This document shows, in pieces, positions 46,701 to 55,650 of a stretch of 64,000 nucleotides of DNA. The stretch lies in contig JAHABL010000003.1 of the NCBI GenBank assembly GCA_018376445.1, positions 1 to 64,000 of the forward strand, given 5' to 3'. A program made the translations under genes and the position numbers. The stretch comes from Mycobacteriales bacterium. Lineage in GTDB: Bacteria > Actinomycetota > Actinomycetes > Mycobacteriales > Mycobacteriaceae. The notes below the pieces were generated by a model. It was given only the letters and a program-made list of their open reading frames with translations, was not told the origin of the DNA and made no database searches. The stretch's first letter is position 1, and every line of letters begins with the position of its first letter.

Positions 46701-47236
46701 CCATCCCCGCCTGGCGCAACATGCGCATCCCCCGCAACGTGATCCCGCCCGAAGCTAACGCCGTCCGCCTGGTCGGCGAAGACACCAACCTCGACCCCGA
46801 CCACTGGGTAGCCGTCACCCCGCCGCGCCTGCCGCACCTGGTTACCCTGCAGCAGTACGTCGGCTCCTCCGACCCCACCCTGCTGGACTGGGAAATCGCC
46901 CTGCAGTTCCCCTGCATCCGCCCCTACACCCACTACGCGGGCGTGACCGAGCGACCCAAGTGGCGCATCACCCCCGACCGCGCCTCCACTGTCAACAACA
47001 CCAACACGTGGGAGGCCACCGAATTCGGCGGCTCGCTGGGCATTACCGAAGGGCTCAGCCGCGCCGAAGAAGTGCCCACCTACCTGAAGGGCGACTGGGG
47101 CCGCGAGTGGGGCAGCCTGGAACGTTTGGAGCCCTACGGCACCCGCCAACCCGGCCTGCCCAAGCGCGCCACCATCCAGCACGGTACGGAGAAACGCTCC
47201 GGCCTGTGGAACCCCGGCAAAATGAATATAGGTTAG
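43799..47236 (+). CDS. Emb arabinosyltransferase, EmbC-like
   Basis: 1145-aa GT-C arabinosyltransferase. The ATG at 43799 is preferred; GTG codons at 43793 and 43760 are in frame and possible. The first loop carries [20 protein letters not shown] then [17 protein letters not shown], close to EmbC of M. tuberculosis (DGYIVTMVRV). The membrane domain contains [10 protein letters not shown], and the C-terminal half is an extracytoplasmic carbohydrate-binding region ([38 protein letters not shown]). The stop overlaps the convergent accD4 stop by three bases. Being separate from the other emb by the island is unusual; these genes are normally adjacent. Confidence 0.88.
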   Translation: MSEPAPHMPRHADTTGPAEPTQAAPAQHTTPTTKRRTAPAFWNLKAARLTAAITGFLGMVLFILAPFLPVNQTTATLTWPQNKSVKSVEAPLIAHSPQSITLDVPFSAVHAMKGQKDGIIASTLPGQSTQATRRGLFVRVSERTVDVLSRDTPLVTLSRSDVEAAHNGTIHVDVDKNGARATVTGLSAPVTYTSDDSHLRPITMGIFSDLPLDTPQAAVQNMKITVHIDTRFTTEPTLVKLLAMIFGVLCMILSWIALARIDAIVQPTPFAPTGYIRADGTIRSHWRSFTALDAVVYALLIIWHFIGANTSDDGYIHTMVRVANQDAGYMANYYRWYGVTESPFGSPYYDILQGFAAANPTSPFVRLPALICAIITWMLISKAIIPRLGEGLHARKITTWTAAGVFLMFHMAFNNGMRPEPFVAMMAILTWALLEKSITTHRMLPATAAVLTAALALSGNPTGLMAVAALAVSIRPLLHIIRERRPHVGLAAQIGPIGASGFAVLTCVFGDHNIGAVMEATRVRGEIGPNMPWYREVLRYFWLSIQTVDGSMSRRLAVFTMLFCLIVVTVVLLRNREIRGTLPGPSWRALGITYGTLLLMTFSPTKWTHHFGAYAGIAPVLAALAALAIGNTALHSRRNRSLVLGAMGFVLAFSLATVNDWWFVSQYHIPWFDKVPQIHGVEFFKIVMVVAVIAFLVAGWQHVTQDFTETKEPSTAKGRERLRTLAAAPITVVAWFTVVFYLLSFGKAAISQHPAYSIAKGNLGVLADHSCMMADDVLVEPDPNKGMLKPLPHQQWERTPEDNNPIARGPLAGPGTYNFEAWGVPDRVQADPVFVQQGTAGTNYKPEVPPTKQSGQPGGSEGGLDPNLGVNGSRAKLPFGLNPQTTPVLGSFQYGAQHSAKLQTAWYSLPKADPEHPVIVFTAAGRLKYLNVNGIEYYGQPVYLQYGITQPDGSVKMLGQVLPYDVGPIPAWRNMRIPRNVIPPEANAVRLVGEDTNLDPDHWVAVTPPRLPHLVTLQQYVGSSDPTLLDWEIALQFPCIRPYTHYAGVTERPKWRITPDRASTVNNTNTWEATEFGGSLGITEGLSRAEEVPTYLKGDWGREWGSLERLEPYGTRQPGLPKRATIQHGTEKRSGLWNPGKMNIG

Positions 47237-48780
47237 AGCAGCGGCACCTCGTGCTTGCGATGCGGGGTGAGCAGCTCCTTATCCCGCAGCTGTGCAAAAG
47301 CCTTCCGCAACATCAGGCGTGTATCAGCCGGCTCAATAACAGCATCAATGTAGCCGCGCTCCGCCGCAATGTACGGGGTAGCCATGAAAGTGTTGTACAT
47401 GTCGATGAACTGCTGGCGGATCTTCGCGCCCTCTTCCGGGCCAGCCGCCTCAATCTCGCGGCGCTTCAGCAAATCCACCGCACCCTCGGCACCCATCACC
47501 GCAATGCGAGCAGTCGGCCAGGCAAAGTTAATATCCGTGCCCAAGTTCTTAGAGCCCATCACGGCGTAACCACCGCCGTAAGCCTTCCGCAGCACCACCG
47601 TCACCTTCGGCACCGTAGCACCCACAATGCCGGCCAGGAACTTGGCGCCACGGTGAATAACACCGTTCTTCTCCTCCTCGAAACCGGGGAGGAAGCCCGG
47701 CACATCCACCACGAACACAATGGGAATGTTGTAGGCGTTGCACAGGGCCACGTGGCGGGCCGCCTTCTCGGCAGCGCGCGCATCCAGGCAACCCGACAGC
47801 ACCTTCGGCTGGTTGGCGATCACACCCACCGGGCGGCCATCCACGCGGGCGAACGCCGTCACCACGTTGGCGCCGTAGCCGGGGGTTACCTCCAGCACGT
47901 CACCATCGTCAAAAATCTTCACCAGCACATCCATCACGTCGTAGGAGGCGTTGTCGGAGTCCGGGATGATGGTGTTGAGGGACAGATCCGAGTCCGTCAC
48001 CTCCGGTTCCAGGCCGGTGCGGCCCAGCGGAGCGGGATCGCTGGAGGAGGTGGGGAGGAAGGACAGTAGCCGGCGCACATAGGAGAATGCCTCGTGCTCG
48101 TCTTCGGCCACGTAGTTGACGTTGCCGTACTCCATCTGCTTCTCGGCAGAACCCAGTTCCTCCATGGTGATGTCTTCGCCGGTGACGGAACGGATAACGT
48201 CCGGGCCGGTGACGAACATGTAGGAGTCCTTAGTGGCCACCACGAAGTCGGTGGTGACGGGGGCGTAAACAGCACCGCCCGCGCACTTGCCGAGCATGAT
48301 GGAGATCTGCGGCGACAGACCGGACAGTGGGTACTGGCGGCGGCCGATCTCGGAGTACATGGCTAGGGAGGTGACGGCGTCCTGCACGCGGGCACCGCCG
48401 GAGTCATTAATACCAATGACGGGGCATCCAATCTTGATAGCCAAATCCATTGCGGCACAGACCTTCTTACCAAAAGCCTCGCCAACGGAGCCACCGAACA
48501 CAGTGTTGTCGTGGGCGTACACCACCACCGGGCGACCATCGATGGTGCCATGGCCGGTCACCACACCGTCACCATACGGGTTCATGGGGTTACCCGGCAT
48601 CTTCGCCAAACGCCCCATCTCCACAAAGGAACCCTTATCCAGCAGGGCATCGATACGCTGGCGCGGAGTGGTCCGCCCCAGGGCGGCACGCTTCGCCTTC
48701 GAGCGCTCGCTACCAGGGTCCTCCGACTGCGCCATCTTGACCCGGAGGTCAGCCAGCTTTTCAGCGGTGGTCATGCTCAC
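47233..48780 (-). CDS. accD4: acyl-CoA carboxylase beta subunit AccD4
   Basis: Carboxyltransferase subunit that supplies the carboxylated fatty acyl substrate to Pks13. The product is 515 aa from the GTG at 48780, favoured by AAAGGA eight bases upstream; ATGs at 48774 and 48804 are alternatives. Visible are the acyl-CoA site [12 protein letters not shown], the oxyanion region [11 protein letters not shown], and the biotin-side motif [17 protein letters not shown], with [14 protein letters not shown] before it. Length matches Rv3799c-type proteins. In M. tuberculosis accD4 directly follows pks13; here about 7 kb of wall genes lies between. The call as AccD4 rather than AccD5 rests on this neighbourhood. 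Confidence 0.85.
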   Translation of the reverse strand: MSMTTAEKLADLRVKMAQSEDPGSERSKAKRAALGRTTPRQRIDALLDKGSFVEMGRLAKMPGNPMNPYGDGVVTGHGTIDGRPVVVYAHDNTVFGGSVGEAFGKKVCAAMDLAIKIGCPVIGINDSGGARVQDAVTSLAMYSEIGRRQYPLSGLSPQISIMLGKCAGGAVYAPVTTDFVVATKDSYMFVTGPDVIRSVTGEDITMEELGSAEKQMEYGNVNYVAEDEHEAFSYVRRLLSFLPTSSSDPAPLGRTGLEPEVTDSDLSLNTIIPDSDNASYDVMDVLVKIFDDGDVLEVTPGYGANVVTAFARVDGRPVGVIANQPKVLSGCLDARAAEKAARHVALCNAYNIPIVFVVDVPGFLPGFEEEKNGVIHRGAKFLAGIVGATVPKVTVVLRKAYGGGYAVMGSKNLGTDINFAWPTARIAVMGAEGAVDLLKRREIEAAGPEEGAKIRQQFIDMYNTFMATPYIAAERGYIDAVIEPADTRLMLRKAFAQLRDKELLTPHRKHEVPLL

Positions 48781-48921
48781 AGTTGCTGTCCTTTCTGAGT
48801 GCATAACTAGTCTAGTCCACCTGCAACTATCCCAGTAGTTAAGGCAAGGCTACCGCAGCAACACCGCCCACAAACACAGTTACGTTAACGCGGTTGAGTT
48901 AAGACGGTTAAGCCACCTTGG

Positions 48922-49857
48922 TTAAGCCAACGCCTTATTAATGAGCTTCTCCATCCACTGCACAATCCACTGCGTCGCCGTCATCCCCCGCACCACATTC
49001 GGATTCGTGTTGTACTCCCCATGCACCGGATTCTGGGAAAAGAAGTTCGTACCCCTCCGCACCAACGTCAACGGGTTCATCGTCGCATTACAAATTATGT
49101 CCTTCGACGAACACAACTGGTAGGTGCGGTCATTCAAAGACCCAAAACCATCACCCCGCCGGCCCTTCATCGTGGCATCCGACCCCGACAAGAACCCCAA
49201 ACCGGTACCCACCAGGCCCAACGCCGCCTCCAGGCCCTCGCCCTGCAGCGGCTCACCCGGGTTAATACCCTGGTCATTCACGCGGCGACCATCCGCCAAC
49301 AACGCCGCACCCAGCACATTCTTCGCCGGCACAGGACCGCGGTCATTGCCAATCTCGGAGGCAACGTCACCAGCAATAACAGCACCCTGCGAGAAGCCCG
49401 TCAGCACAAACTGGGTCGCCGGGCACTTCTGGTGCATACGGTTCATCTCCGCCACCAGACGCGCCTGGCCCTGGTCGCGGGAATCGTTATAGCTGGCCTC
49501 CTGCATCGAACCGGGGTTACGGAACTGCGCCACATAAGGGACGGTGTAGACGCGCACCCGGGCGGCACTGTAGCGCTGCTGCAGCGGATTGGTGACGTTC
49601 AACAGCATGGCGTTCCGGCGAAAATGCGGGTGAATCGGGTCGTCATCCGCAGAGGACTCGTAGGTGCCTGGCACCGCCAGCACCTCCACCTGCGGGCAGC
49701 CCGGAGGGTTCACCGCCTCCTTCTCCGTACTGGGCCGGTTGCCCACCACATTCCACAACAGGGCGGCAACAACCACCATCACCACCACCAGCGCGAGGAC
49801 GCCAATGATGATGTTGCGTTTCTTCTTCGGGCGTGGGCCAGCGGCCTTCCCCCACAT
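48922..49857 (-). CDS. cutinase-family esterase, Culp6-like
   Basis: 311 aa anchored or secreted hydrolase. A basic start (MWGKAAGPRPKKKRN) and one helix (IIIGVLALVVVMVVVAALLW) precede the alpha/beta-hydrolase domain. The nucleophile motif is LTGFSQGAVIAGD, then an Asp in SSKDIICN and a His in VHGEYNTNP, matching cutinases. Start at 49857 is set by GGAAGGA. The Rv3802c relative is an essential phospholipase/thioesterase in mycolate metabolism. This gene is last in the operon running from 53421. Confidence 0.85.
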   Translation of the reverse strand: MWGKAAGPRPKKKRNIIIGVLALVVVMVVVAALLWNVVGNRPSTEKEAVNPPGCPQVEVLAVPGTYESSADDDPIHPHFRRNAMLLNVTNPLQQRYSAARVRVYTVPYVAQFRNPGSMQEASYNDSRDQGQARLVAEMNRMHQKCPATQFVLTGFSQGAVIAGDVASEIGNDRGPVPAKNVLGAALLADGRRVNDQGINPGEPLQGEGLEAALGLVGTGLGFLSGSDATMKGRRGDGFGSLNDRTYQLCSSKDIICNATMNPLTLVRRGTNFFSQNPVHGEYNTNPNVVRGMTATQWIVQWMEKLINKALA

Positions 49858-49905
49858 AGTGCATCCTTCCAGGATCAAAGCGCAGAGTTCAGGTAGGCCT
49901 TCACT

Positions 49906-50388
49906 CTACCGGCAATAATGTCGGATTGCCGTACGGGTCAAAATATCGGTGGTCTGCTGCGTATCCTGGGAGGCTTTCCCTTGCTGCGCGAGCTGCCCTG
50001 CTACAGCCCGCGCCAGCACAGAGTTGAACCGGCCGTTCTCCGCCTTCCCCTGGCACAGAGACTTGCCGGTTCCAATCAACGAATCCTCCACACCGTCAAC
50101 CACAATGCCCTGGGACCGGAGATCTTGCAGGTACTCCTTGTCCTGGGCAGTGCGCATAATAGTGGAGGGTCCGGGGTAATCCTCCGGCAGCTCACTGGGC
50201 CGCGCCGGATTGGTGCCGCTCGAGGGAGAACTACTGGAGGATGTCTGGCGGGAGTTATCCGTCAACAGCGCATCGCCGGTGCCGGACACTTCCGAATGAC
50301 CGCACGCGGTAAGGCCTGTCAGCCCCAGCAGGAGGGCCGCAGTGAGGGCGCCGCTACGGAGCAGAGGACGACGGTTACTCTCTCGCAT
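49906..50388 (-). CDS. DUF732-like lipoprotein
   Basis: 160 aa. Signal peptide with lipobox LTGLTACG, a Ser/Pro linker, then a domain with DKEYLQDLRSQGIVVDG, LIGTGKSLCQG and a final HYCR. The two Cys at the domain ends fit the DUF732 fold common in mycobacterial exported proteins. The ATG at 50388 has AAGGA at seven bases and lies ten bases after the upstream mycolyltransferase, so they are co-transcribed. The long open frame to 50715 is a shadow of that gene. A second protein with this domain is at 63310. Confidence 0.75.
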   Translation of the reverse strand: MRESNRRPLLRSGALTAALLLGLTGLTACGHSEVSGTGDALLTDNSRQTSSSSSPSSGTNPARPSELPEDYPGPSTIMRTAQDKEYLQDLRSQGIVVDGVEDSLIGTGKSLCQGKAENGRFNSVLARAVAGQLAQQGKASQDTQQTTDILTRTAIRHYCR

Positions 50389-50398
50389 GATGAAGTCC

Positions 50399-52153
50399 TT
50401 ACTTCTTGTGGTAGGTGGCGGTGTTGTTCTTCGCGGTCCACTCAATGCGACCATGCTCGAACTGGGAGACGGCACCCTTCTTGGTGCGCTGCTCATCCGA
50501 GGTGGGCCAGCCGAGCTTGCCGGAACTGTAGCCCAACTCCTTGTACTTCTGGAGGATCGTCCCCCGCACCCAGTGCGCCCCCGTCTGGAACGACCAGTAC
50601 AGGCGACCGCCCTGGAAATCCTGGTAGAAGCCCCGCTTATCGCGGGTGGGGTGTTCCTCGTCCAGAGGGAGGCCCAGTACTGAACCCGACGAGCCCATGT
50701 GCTGGTAGGCCTCATTCAGCTTGCCCTTCACCAGCACAGCGCCCGTCTCCGGGGACCAGAACACGCGGCCATGCTCGAAGTTTTGCGCACGCCCGCCCGG
50801 CACCGGGTACTCGCCGGTGAGGCAGCGGCCGGCCGACTTCGCGATCTCCGGATGGCCATCCAGGTACTTCCGAATATCGCCCTTCGTCTGGCACTTGGGG
50901 TCATTCTTGGGAACCTTATAGGGGATCGGCTTCTTGGGGTCCCGCCGGTTGAGTTCCGCCGTCACCTCCGCAGAAGGAGGAGCCACCCGACGCCCCGCCT
51001 TACTCTGCTTCTGCTTCGGCTTGGGGTTGACGGTGGCGTCCGCACTCTTCGCGAAACTGGCCAGCGAATCGCTGTAGCTCAAGTCGCCCGCCACTTTGCC
51101 GGACGTGGGGTGGCCCAGCGCCTTCAGGATCTGCGGCAGAGACTGGTTGAACTCGAACTGCCAATACGGCCACGAGTGGGTGCCGGAGGGGCGGAACTTC
51201 GCAGTGACCGGCACCCCCGCCTCCTGGGCGGAACTGACGAACGTCTTAGAGGTCAGCTGCGCCAAAATCTCCAGCGCATAGGCGGCATGGTCCTGCGGAA
51301 TACCGTCCACCTCCGACGGCTTATCGTAGGGGCCAGTATTGCCGGATCCCGCCGACACGTAGATACTCTTGCCGGCTAGCCGCTGCACATGCAGCTTCGG
51401 GTCGTGTGCCTGCCAGTTCGCAGACTGGTAGGGACCCCACATTTGGGTTGCACTGTACTTGGGCTTCACTTCCTGCATGGCCTGGTTGATGGCCTCCCCC
51501 ATGCCATCGGAGGAGGTGTCCAAGTAGCCAGAGTAGGAACCGACGAAACGGTAAAGGCTGGGGTGGCGCTCCGCCAGGTTGACGGCCGCCGTGCCCCCCA
51601 TGGACAAGCCCGCCACCCCAGCACTGTTATTGATACGCCAGTGGTTCCGCAGCACATTGGGCAGTTCCGTCGCCAGGAACTTCTCCCACTGCATAGCGTT
51701 CTTTGTCTCAGGGGACTTCTGCCAATTGGTGAAGAAGGAGGCTGGGCCACCAATGGGGAGAACCACCATGAGGTCGGTGCTGTCGACCGTCTTTACGAGG
51801 TTCGTGTATTTCGTCCAGCCGCTGAAGGAGGTGGAGGCGCGCATACCGTCCAGCAGGTAAAGGGCCGGGTAGGAGAGATTCGGGTTGGCTTTGAAGCTAC
51901 GCGGGAGCAGCAGTTGCACTTGCCGCACGCACTGCATGGCGGGGCTGTAGATCCAGAGAGCGACGTGCCGGGGGGAAAGCCACTTGGTCTTGGTGATGGT
52001 GGGTTCCCCCGCAGCCTGAGCGAAGAATCCCGCCATAGGGCCGACGTGGCTGGTTGCCCCCAAAGTGGGGACGACGACGGCGGGGGTGGCGATGAGTAGT
52101 GATGCCGCGATGAGGGCGCTGGTGGCGCGCACGGAGCGGAGAGGACGAAGCAT
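50399..52153 (-). CDS. mycolyltransferase with C-terminal LGFP repeats
   Basis: 584-aa secreted mycolyltransferase of the antigen 85 type. It transfers mycolates onto arabinogalactan or trehalose monomycolate. A signal peptide covers the first 35 residues. The esterase domain has the nucleophile GVAGLSMGGTAAVN and the catalytic His in SGTHSWPYW. Residues after about 420 form LGFP-type repeats (GSVLGLPLDEE, GKLGWPTSDE with FEHGRIEWT), a wall-binding module seen in corynebacterial Cop1/PS1. GAGG lies upstream of the ATG. It is the second gene of the operon that continues to the DUF732 and cutinase genes. Confidence 0.88.
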   Translation of the reverse strand: MLRPLRSVRATSALIAASLLIATPAVVVPTLGATSHVGPMAGFFAQAAGEPTITKTKWLSPRHVALWIYSPAMQCVRQVQLLLPRSFKANPNLSYPALYLLDGMRASTSFSGWTKYTNLVKTVDSTDLMVVLPIGGPASFFTNWQKSPETKNAMQWEKFLATELPNVLRNHWRINNSAGVAGLSMGGTAAVNLAERHPSLYRFVGSYSGYLDTSSDGMGEAINQAMQEVKPKYSATQMWGPYQSANWQAHDPKLHVQRLAGKSIYVSAGSGNTGPYDKPSEVDGIPQDHAAYALEILAQLTSKTFVSSAQEAGVPVTAKFRPSGTHSWPYWQFEFNQSLPQILKALGHPTSGKVAGDLSYSDSLASFAKSADATVNPKPKQKQSKAGRRVAPPSAEVTAELNRRDPKKPIPYKVPKNDPKCQTKGDIRKYLDGHPEIAKSAGRCLTGEYPVPGGRAQNFEHGRVFWSPETGAVLVKGKLNEAYQHMGSSGSVLGLPLDEEHPTRDKRGFYQDFQGGRLYWSFQTGAHWVRGTILQKYKELGYSSGKLGWPTSDEQRTKKGAVSQFEHGRIEWTAKNNTATYHKK

Positions 52154-52395
52154 CAGGAAACCTCACAAGTGAACGATAGGGGCAGTAGGTACAGGAGCCG
52201 GGTAGCGTGCCCTGTACCTATGTGTCCTAGCTGTCCATCCGCGGGTTCCCCTCCCCCGGATTGATAACCAGTATGTTGTGGTGTGTGGTGCCACGCAGCG
52301 CGAACTGTGGGGCACAGTGTGCTGGTGGAGCAGTATGTGGTGCCACCCGCGAGAGATCATGGCCGTTAATCAATTCTCGCGGGTGGCCAGCCTTG

Positions 52396-53421
52396 TTAGC
52401 TGATGGCGGACTTTACGTACGGGTAGGCCATGCGCAGCTGATCGCGCCAGTAGCCCCAGTTGTGAATGCCATTAGCCATAAAAATGTGACGGCACGGAAT
52501 GCCGAGTTGTTCCAGCCGGTCCTTCATGAGTATGTGCTGCTGGCGGGCAACACCTTCCAGAATGAAACCGACAGTGGTGTTGAAAGCCTCCTGGACGTTG
52601 CTCGGGTTGTCATAGCGTCCCGGCAGGCCGGTGGCGGAGGACATGAAGAGCTTCAAACCACGCAGCTTTTCGGCGTTGACGTATGGGTCGTTACGCTGCC
52701 AGGTGGGGTCACTGTAGGGGCCCCACATGTCCTGCAGGTTGTAATTGCCGGCATCGTTGGCGGCGTACTGGAGAGCCTGCTGCATGATGGGGTCGGAGAC
52801 GTTCATGTAGCCGGAGAAACTGAGCGCCTGCCTGAAGTAGGGCTTGTGGTAGATGGCCAGGGTGAAGGCGGCGGATCCGGACATGGAAAGACCGCCGATG
52901 GCGTTACCGGAGTAGGCCACGCCGAAGCGGCGGTTCAGGTAACCGGGGAGTTCCTTGGTGAGGAAGGTTTCCCATTTATAGGTGTACTTCTGGCCATTGG
53001 TAGAGGACTTGCGCTTCCAGTCCGTATAGAAGGAGGTTTCGCCGCCCACCGGCATCACCACAGTGATGTTGGAGTTGACGAAGATGCGGGGGGCGCCGCC
53101 ACCATGGGACCAGCCGTTCCAGTCGTTGCGGGCACGCATGCCGTCGAGGAGGAAGAGTGCGTGGCTTCCCCCGTATTTGGCGGGCTGAATTTGCACCCGG
53201 ATCTTGCGGTGCATGGCGTTGGACCACACTTCACACTGTTGGACCCAGTGGTTGACGGGATCCCATTCACAGCGACGGTTAGAGGAGTTGTCGCGGCGGA
53301 GCGCAGCACGGTTGTCAGCGTTCGCAGTGGGAAGATCGACACCCATGCCGGCGACCAAGGAAATAGCGAGGAGTGTTGCTCCGGCAGATGCCACCCACTT
53401 ATTTCGCTTGTTCACGGTCAT
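52396..53421 (-). CDS. mycolyltransferase, antigen 85-like
   Basis: 341 aa from the ATG at 53421 (AGGGA upstream; an earlier in-frame ATG at 53442 is less likely). Signal peptide to about residue 35. Core motifs are LFLLDGMRARNDWNGW, the nucleophile GGLSMSGSAAF (Ser), SFSGYMN and the catalytic His in NGIHNWGYW. There is no LGFP tail, so it resembles the compact mycobacterial FbpA/B/C proteins. It is a paralogue of the 52153 gene, 242 bases away. It probably shares the same substrate class; different acceptors are possible. Confidence 0.88.
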   Translation of the reverse strand: MTVNKRNKWVASAGATLLAISLVAGMGVDLPTANADNRAALRRDNSSNRRCEWDPVNHWVQQCEVWSNAMHRKIRVQIQPAKYGGSHALFLLDGMRARNDWNGWSHGGGAPRIFVNSNITVVMPVGGETSFYTDWKRKSSTNGQKYTYKWETFLTKELPGYLNRRFGVAYSGNAIGGLSMSGSAAFTLAIYHKPYFRQALSFSGYMNVSDPIMQQALQYAANDAGNYNLQDMWGPYSDPTWQRNDPYVNAEKLRGLKLFMSSATGLPGRYDNPSNVQEAFNTTVGFILEGVARQQHILMKDRLEQLGIPCRHIFMANGIHNWGYWRDQLRMAYPYVKSAIS

Positions 53422-53756
53422 ACTTTTTTCCCTAGCGCTCATACTCTGTTTATCGGCATGCGGATAGCCGCTGTTACCCAGCTTAGCCAGCTACGAGCAC
53501 GTGGTGGGTACTCACAGGAAACCTCGGTGGGCCGACAACAGCTAAAAAAGATGCTCGGCAGACAGGTCTGCCACCCTTTTGACTATACAAAACTAAATCA
53601 CTTTAGTCACACCAGTCACTCCACTATTTTTTCTAGGTTTGTGAAACGCAATGGAAACTTACAGGTGGAAAATGTGTGAAAATCTCAGTCGCAAAGACAT
53701 GCTCCCCCAGGTCTTTTGTAGAATTCCCCGCCACCTTCGTGCTACATTTTGTTAAG

Positions 53757-53775
53757 TAAGGTTTGCCTAACCTAA
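53757..53775 (+). promoter_or_regulatory. DtxR/IdeR-type iron box
   Basis: TAAGGTTTGCCTAACCTAA matches 17 of 19 positions of the DtxR/IdeR consensus TTAGGTTAGSCTAACCTWA. It lies 53 bases before the start of the secreted-protein gene at 53829, where a repressor would overlap the promoter. The rest of the 53422-53828 gap holds the divergent mycolyltransferase promoter and nothing else obvious. Confidence 0.75.
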
Positions 53776-53828
53776 TATAGACGGAGTTTGTGGGGCATCC
53801 CACACTCGCACGAAAGGACCCATCACCC

Positions 53829-54338
53829 ATGAGCATCCGCACACACCTCGGAAAAGTTGCCGCCGTCGCCAGCACCGCCGCCCTCACCTGCGGCCTCTTC
53901 GCCGGCACCGCAGCCGCCGCCTCTGGCCCCACCATCACCCTCGACAAGACCACCGTCAGCTGGGGCGACACCGTCAACGTCACCGTCACCGGCCTCGACG
54001 CCACCAAGGGCTACTACCTCCTCTTCTGCGAATCTCAGCCCAAGCAGTTCCCCATCTGCGTGAAGAACGGCAAGAACCCTAAGTCCCACCTGCGCGTCAA
54101 CAACAACGTCACCGATAAGGAAGGCGTGCGCATCGACAAGCAGGGTGTCGCCCGCTCCCCACTGGAGATCACCAAGAAGGACACCACCCTCACCGGCCCC
54201 GTCCCCAACCCCTTCGTCATCACCTGCGCCGCCGGCTGCCGTATCGCCCTCACCTACGACCACCCCACCTCCTCCAAGACCGCCGGTGCGCCGCTCGTCC
54301 CGATGCTCCTCGCCGACACCCCCATCACCGTCAAGTAG
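53829..54338 (+). CDS. iron-box-controlled secreted protein, Ig-like fold suspected
   Basis: 169 aa with a signal peptide ending at AAAASG. Start at 53829 has AAAGGA upstream. The mature part, TITLDKTTVSWGDTVNVTVTG, reads like a bacterial Ig-like or neocarzinostatin-type beta-sandwich. It has four Cys (FCESQ, ICVKN, TCAAGC) likely paired. The upstream DtxR/IdeR box predicts induction when iron is low, so a role in iron or heme capture at the surface is possible but unproven. It is an insertion relative to M. tuberculosis, where aftB lies between the mycolyltransferase and ubiA genes. Confidence 0.7.
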   Translation: MSIRTHLGKVAAVASTAALTCGLFAGTAAAASGPTITLDKTTVSWGDTVNVTVTGLDATKGYYLLFCESQPKQFPICVKNGKNPKSHLRVNNNVTDKEGVRIDKQGVARSPLEITKKDTTLTGPVPNPFVITCAAGCRIALTYDHPTSSKTAGAPLVPMLLADTPITVK

Positions 54339-54466
54339 CAGGAGCGCAAGCTCCGCGGTGCGTGCACGGCCACCCCGCTTCGCATACCCCGTTGCGGACA
54401 CCCCGTTGTGTACACCCATTGCGCATAGCCCGTTGCGCGCCGCTATGCACGCACCTCTCTACGCCA

Positions 54467-54503
54467 CAGCGCCGGCCCTTCCTTTCGAAGGCAACCGGCG
54501 CTG
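54467..54503. terminator. hairpin between convergent genes
   Basis: CAGCGCCGG (54467-54475) pairs perfectly with CCGGCGCTG (54495-54503), with an inner CCTTC/GAAGG stem. It lies between the iron-box gene (+) and ubiA (-). The bases before it (54360-54440) hold short ACCCCGTTGCG-like repeats. Confidence 0.6.
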
Positions 54504-54539
54504 CGCCATATGTATATGTTGTCCTACTCTTCCTAGCAG

Positions 54540-55574
54540 CTAGCCGCCGTAGACGTACACGGCCAGCACAATGCACACCAGCCACAAGAGGGCGATCACC
54601 TGCAGGACGTGGTCCTTCAACGCAATATCCTCCGGGGCGCCGGCATCGCCGCGGTCCACATCCACCGCATAGCGCATCACCGCAATAGCCCACGGCACCA
54701 TCGAAATCTCGTACCAGAGCTTCGCACCCGGCTCCACCGACGGTACCTCACCCTGCTGGAACGCCCACAAGGAGTAGCAGAGGATAAGTGCCGTCGCCGA
54801 CATCGTCCACACAAAACGCAGATACGTGGAGGTGTAGGACTGCAGCACCTTACGGATCTGCCGGCCCTCCCTATCCGCCAACATCTTCTCCGCGTAGCGT
54901 TTACCACTGGCCATAAAGATAGAACCGAAGGCCATCACCAGCAGGAACCACTGGGAGAGCGGCACATCGGAGGCCACACCGCCGGCTATAGCGCGCAACA
55001 GGAAGCCGGAGGACACCAGCACAATGTCCAACACCATCTGGTGCTTGAGGCCGAAACAGTAGCCCAACTGCAGCACAATGTAGACGGCCAGTACAATGGC
55101 CAGCGGCGCCCCGGAGAGGAAGAAACCGAGGATGATGGCCGCCAGCATGAGCACAATGCCCATGGTGTATGCCACAGCCAACGGGAGCACCCCAGAAGCA
55201 ATGGGGCGGAAGCGTTTCACGGGGTGAGCGCGGTCGGCTTCCACATCTCGCGCATCGTTAATGAGGTAGATGGAGGACGATGCCAGGCAGAACGTGATGA
55301 ACGCGTAGAGGACCTGCAGGAGCACCTGCGGATCCGTCACCACCTCTGTACCGGCGGACAGCGGCGCCATCAGCACCAGAATGTTCTTCACCCACTGGCG
55401 CGGGCGGAGAGCCTTCCACATGGCCTCCGCGAGATTCCGCGGAGGGCGCAGCTTCCGCCGCTCCTTCTCCATGTCCTCCGCCGACGCGGTTTCCTCAAAC
55501 ATCACGTCGTCGGCAGTGTCACTATTGGCATCCGCCGGGTGCGGGGTCTGCGTCTGCTGCTCAAGATCCGCCAT
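54540..55574 (-). CDS. ubiA: decaprenyl-phosphate phosphoribosyltransferase
   Basis: UbiA-superfamily prenyltransferase making decaprenylphosphoryl-5-phosphoribose, the first step towards DPA. 344 aa from the ATG at 55574 (AAAGGA upstream). A 45-residue acidic cytosolic N-terminus is followed by about nine helices. The first Asp-rich motif is INDARDVEADRAHPVKRFRP, and a second is SGKRYAEKMLADREGRQ. It lies 76 bases after pks13 and likely shares its mRNA, which ties sugar-donor supply to mycolate synthesis. Confidence 0.9.
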   Translation of the reverse strand: MADLEQQTQTPHPADANSDTADDVMFEETASAEDMEKERRKLRPPRNLAEAMWKALRPRQWVKNILVLMAPLSAGTEVVTDPQVLLQVLYAFITFCLASSSIYLINDARDVEADRAHPVKRFRPIASGVLPLAVAYTMGIVLMLAAIILGFFLSGAPLAIVLAVYIVLQLGYCFGLKHQMVLDIVLVSSGFLLRAIAGGVASDVPLSQWFLLVMAFGSIFMASGKRYAEKMLADREGRQIRKVLQSYTSTYLRFVWTMSATALILCYSLWAFQQGEVPSVEPGAKLWYEISMVPWAIAVMRYAVDVDRGDAGAPEDIALKDHVLQVIALLWLVCIVLAVYVYGG

Positions 55575-55650
55575 CGTTCGTGTCCTTTCCTGGGGAAAGA
55601 CTAACGGTGGGAAACCTCCCCGGGGAGGCTCCCCACCGACAGCCACATGG

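Noticed and set aside
52261..53679. 472-aa open frame on the plus strand
   Set aside because: Antisense to the antigen 85-like mycolyltransferase; no signal peptide or family motif.
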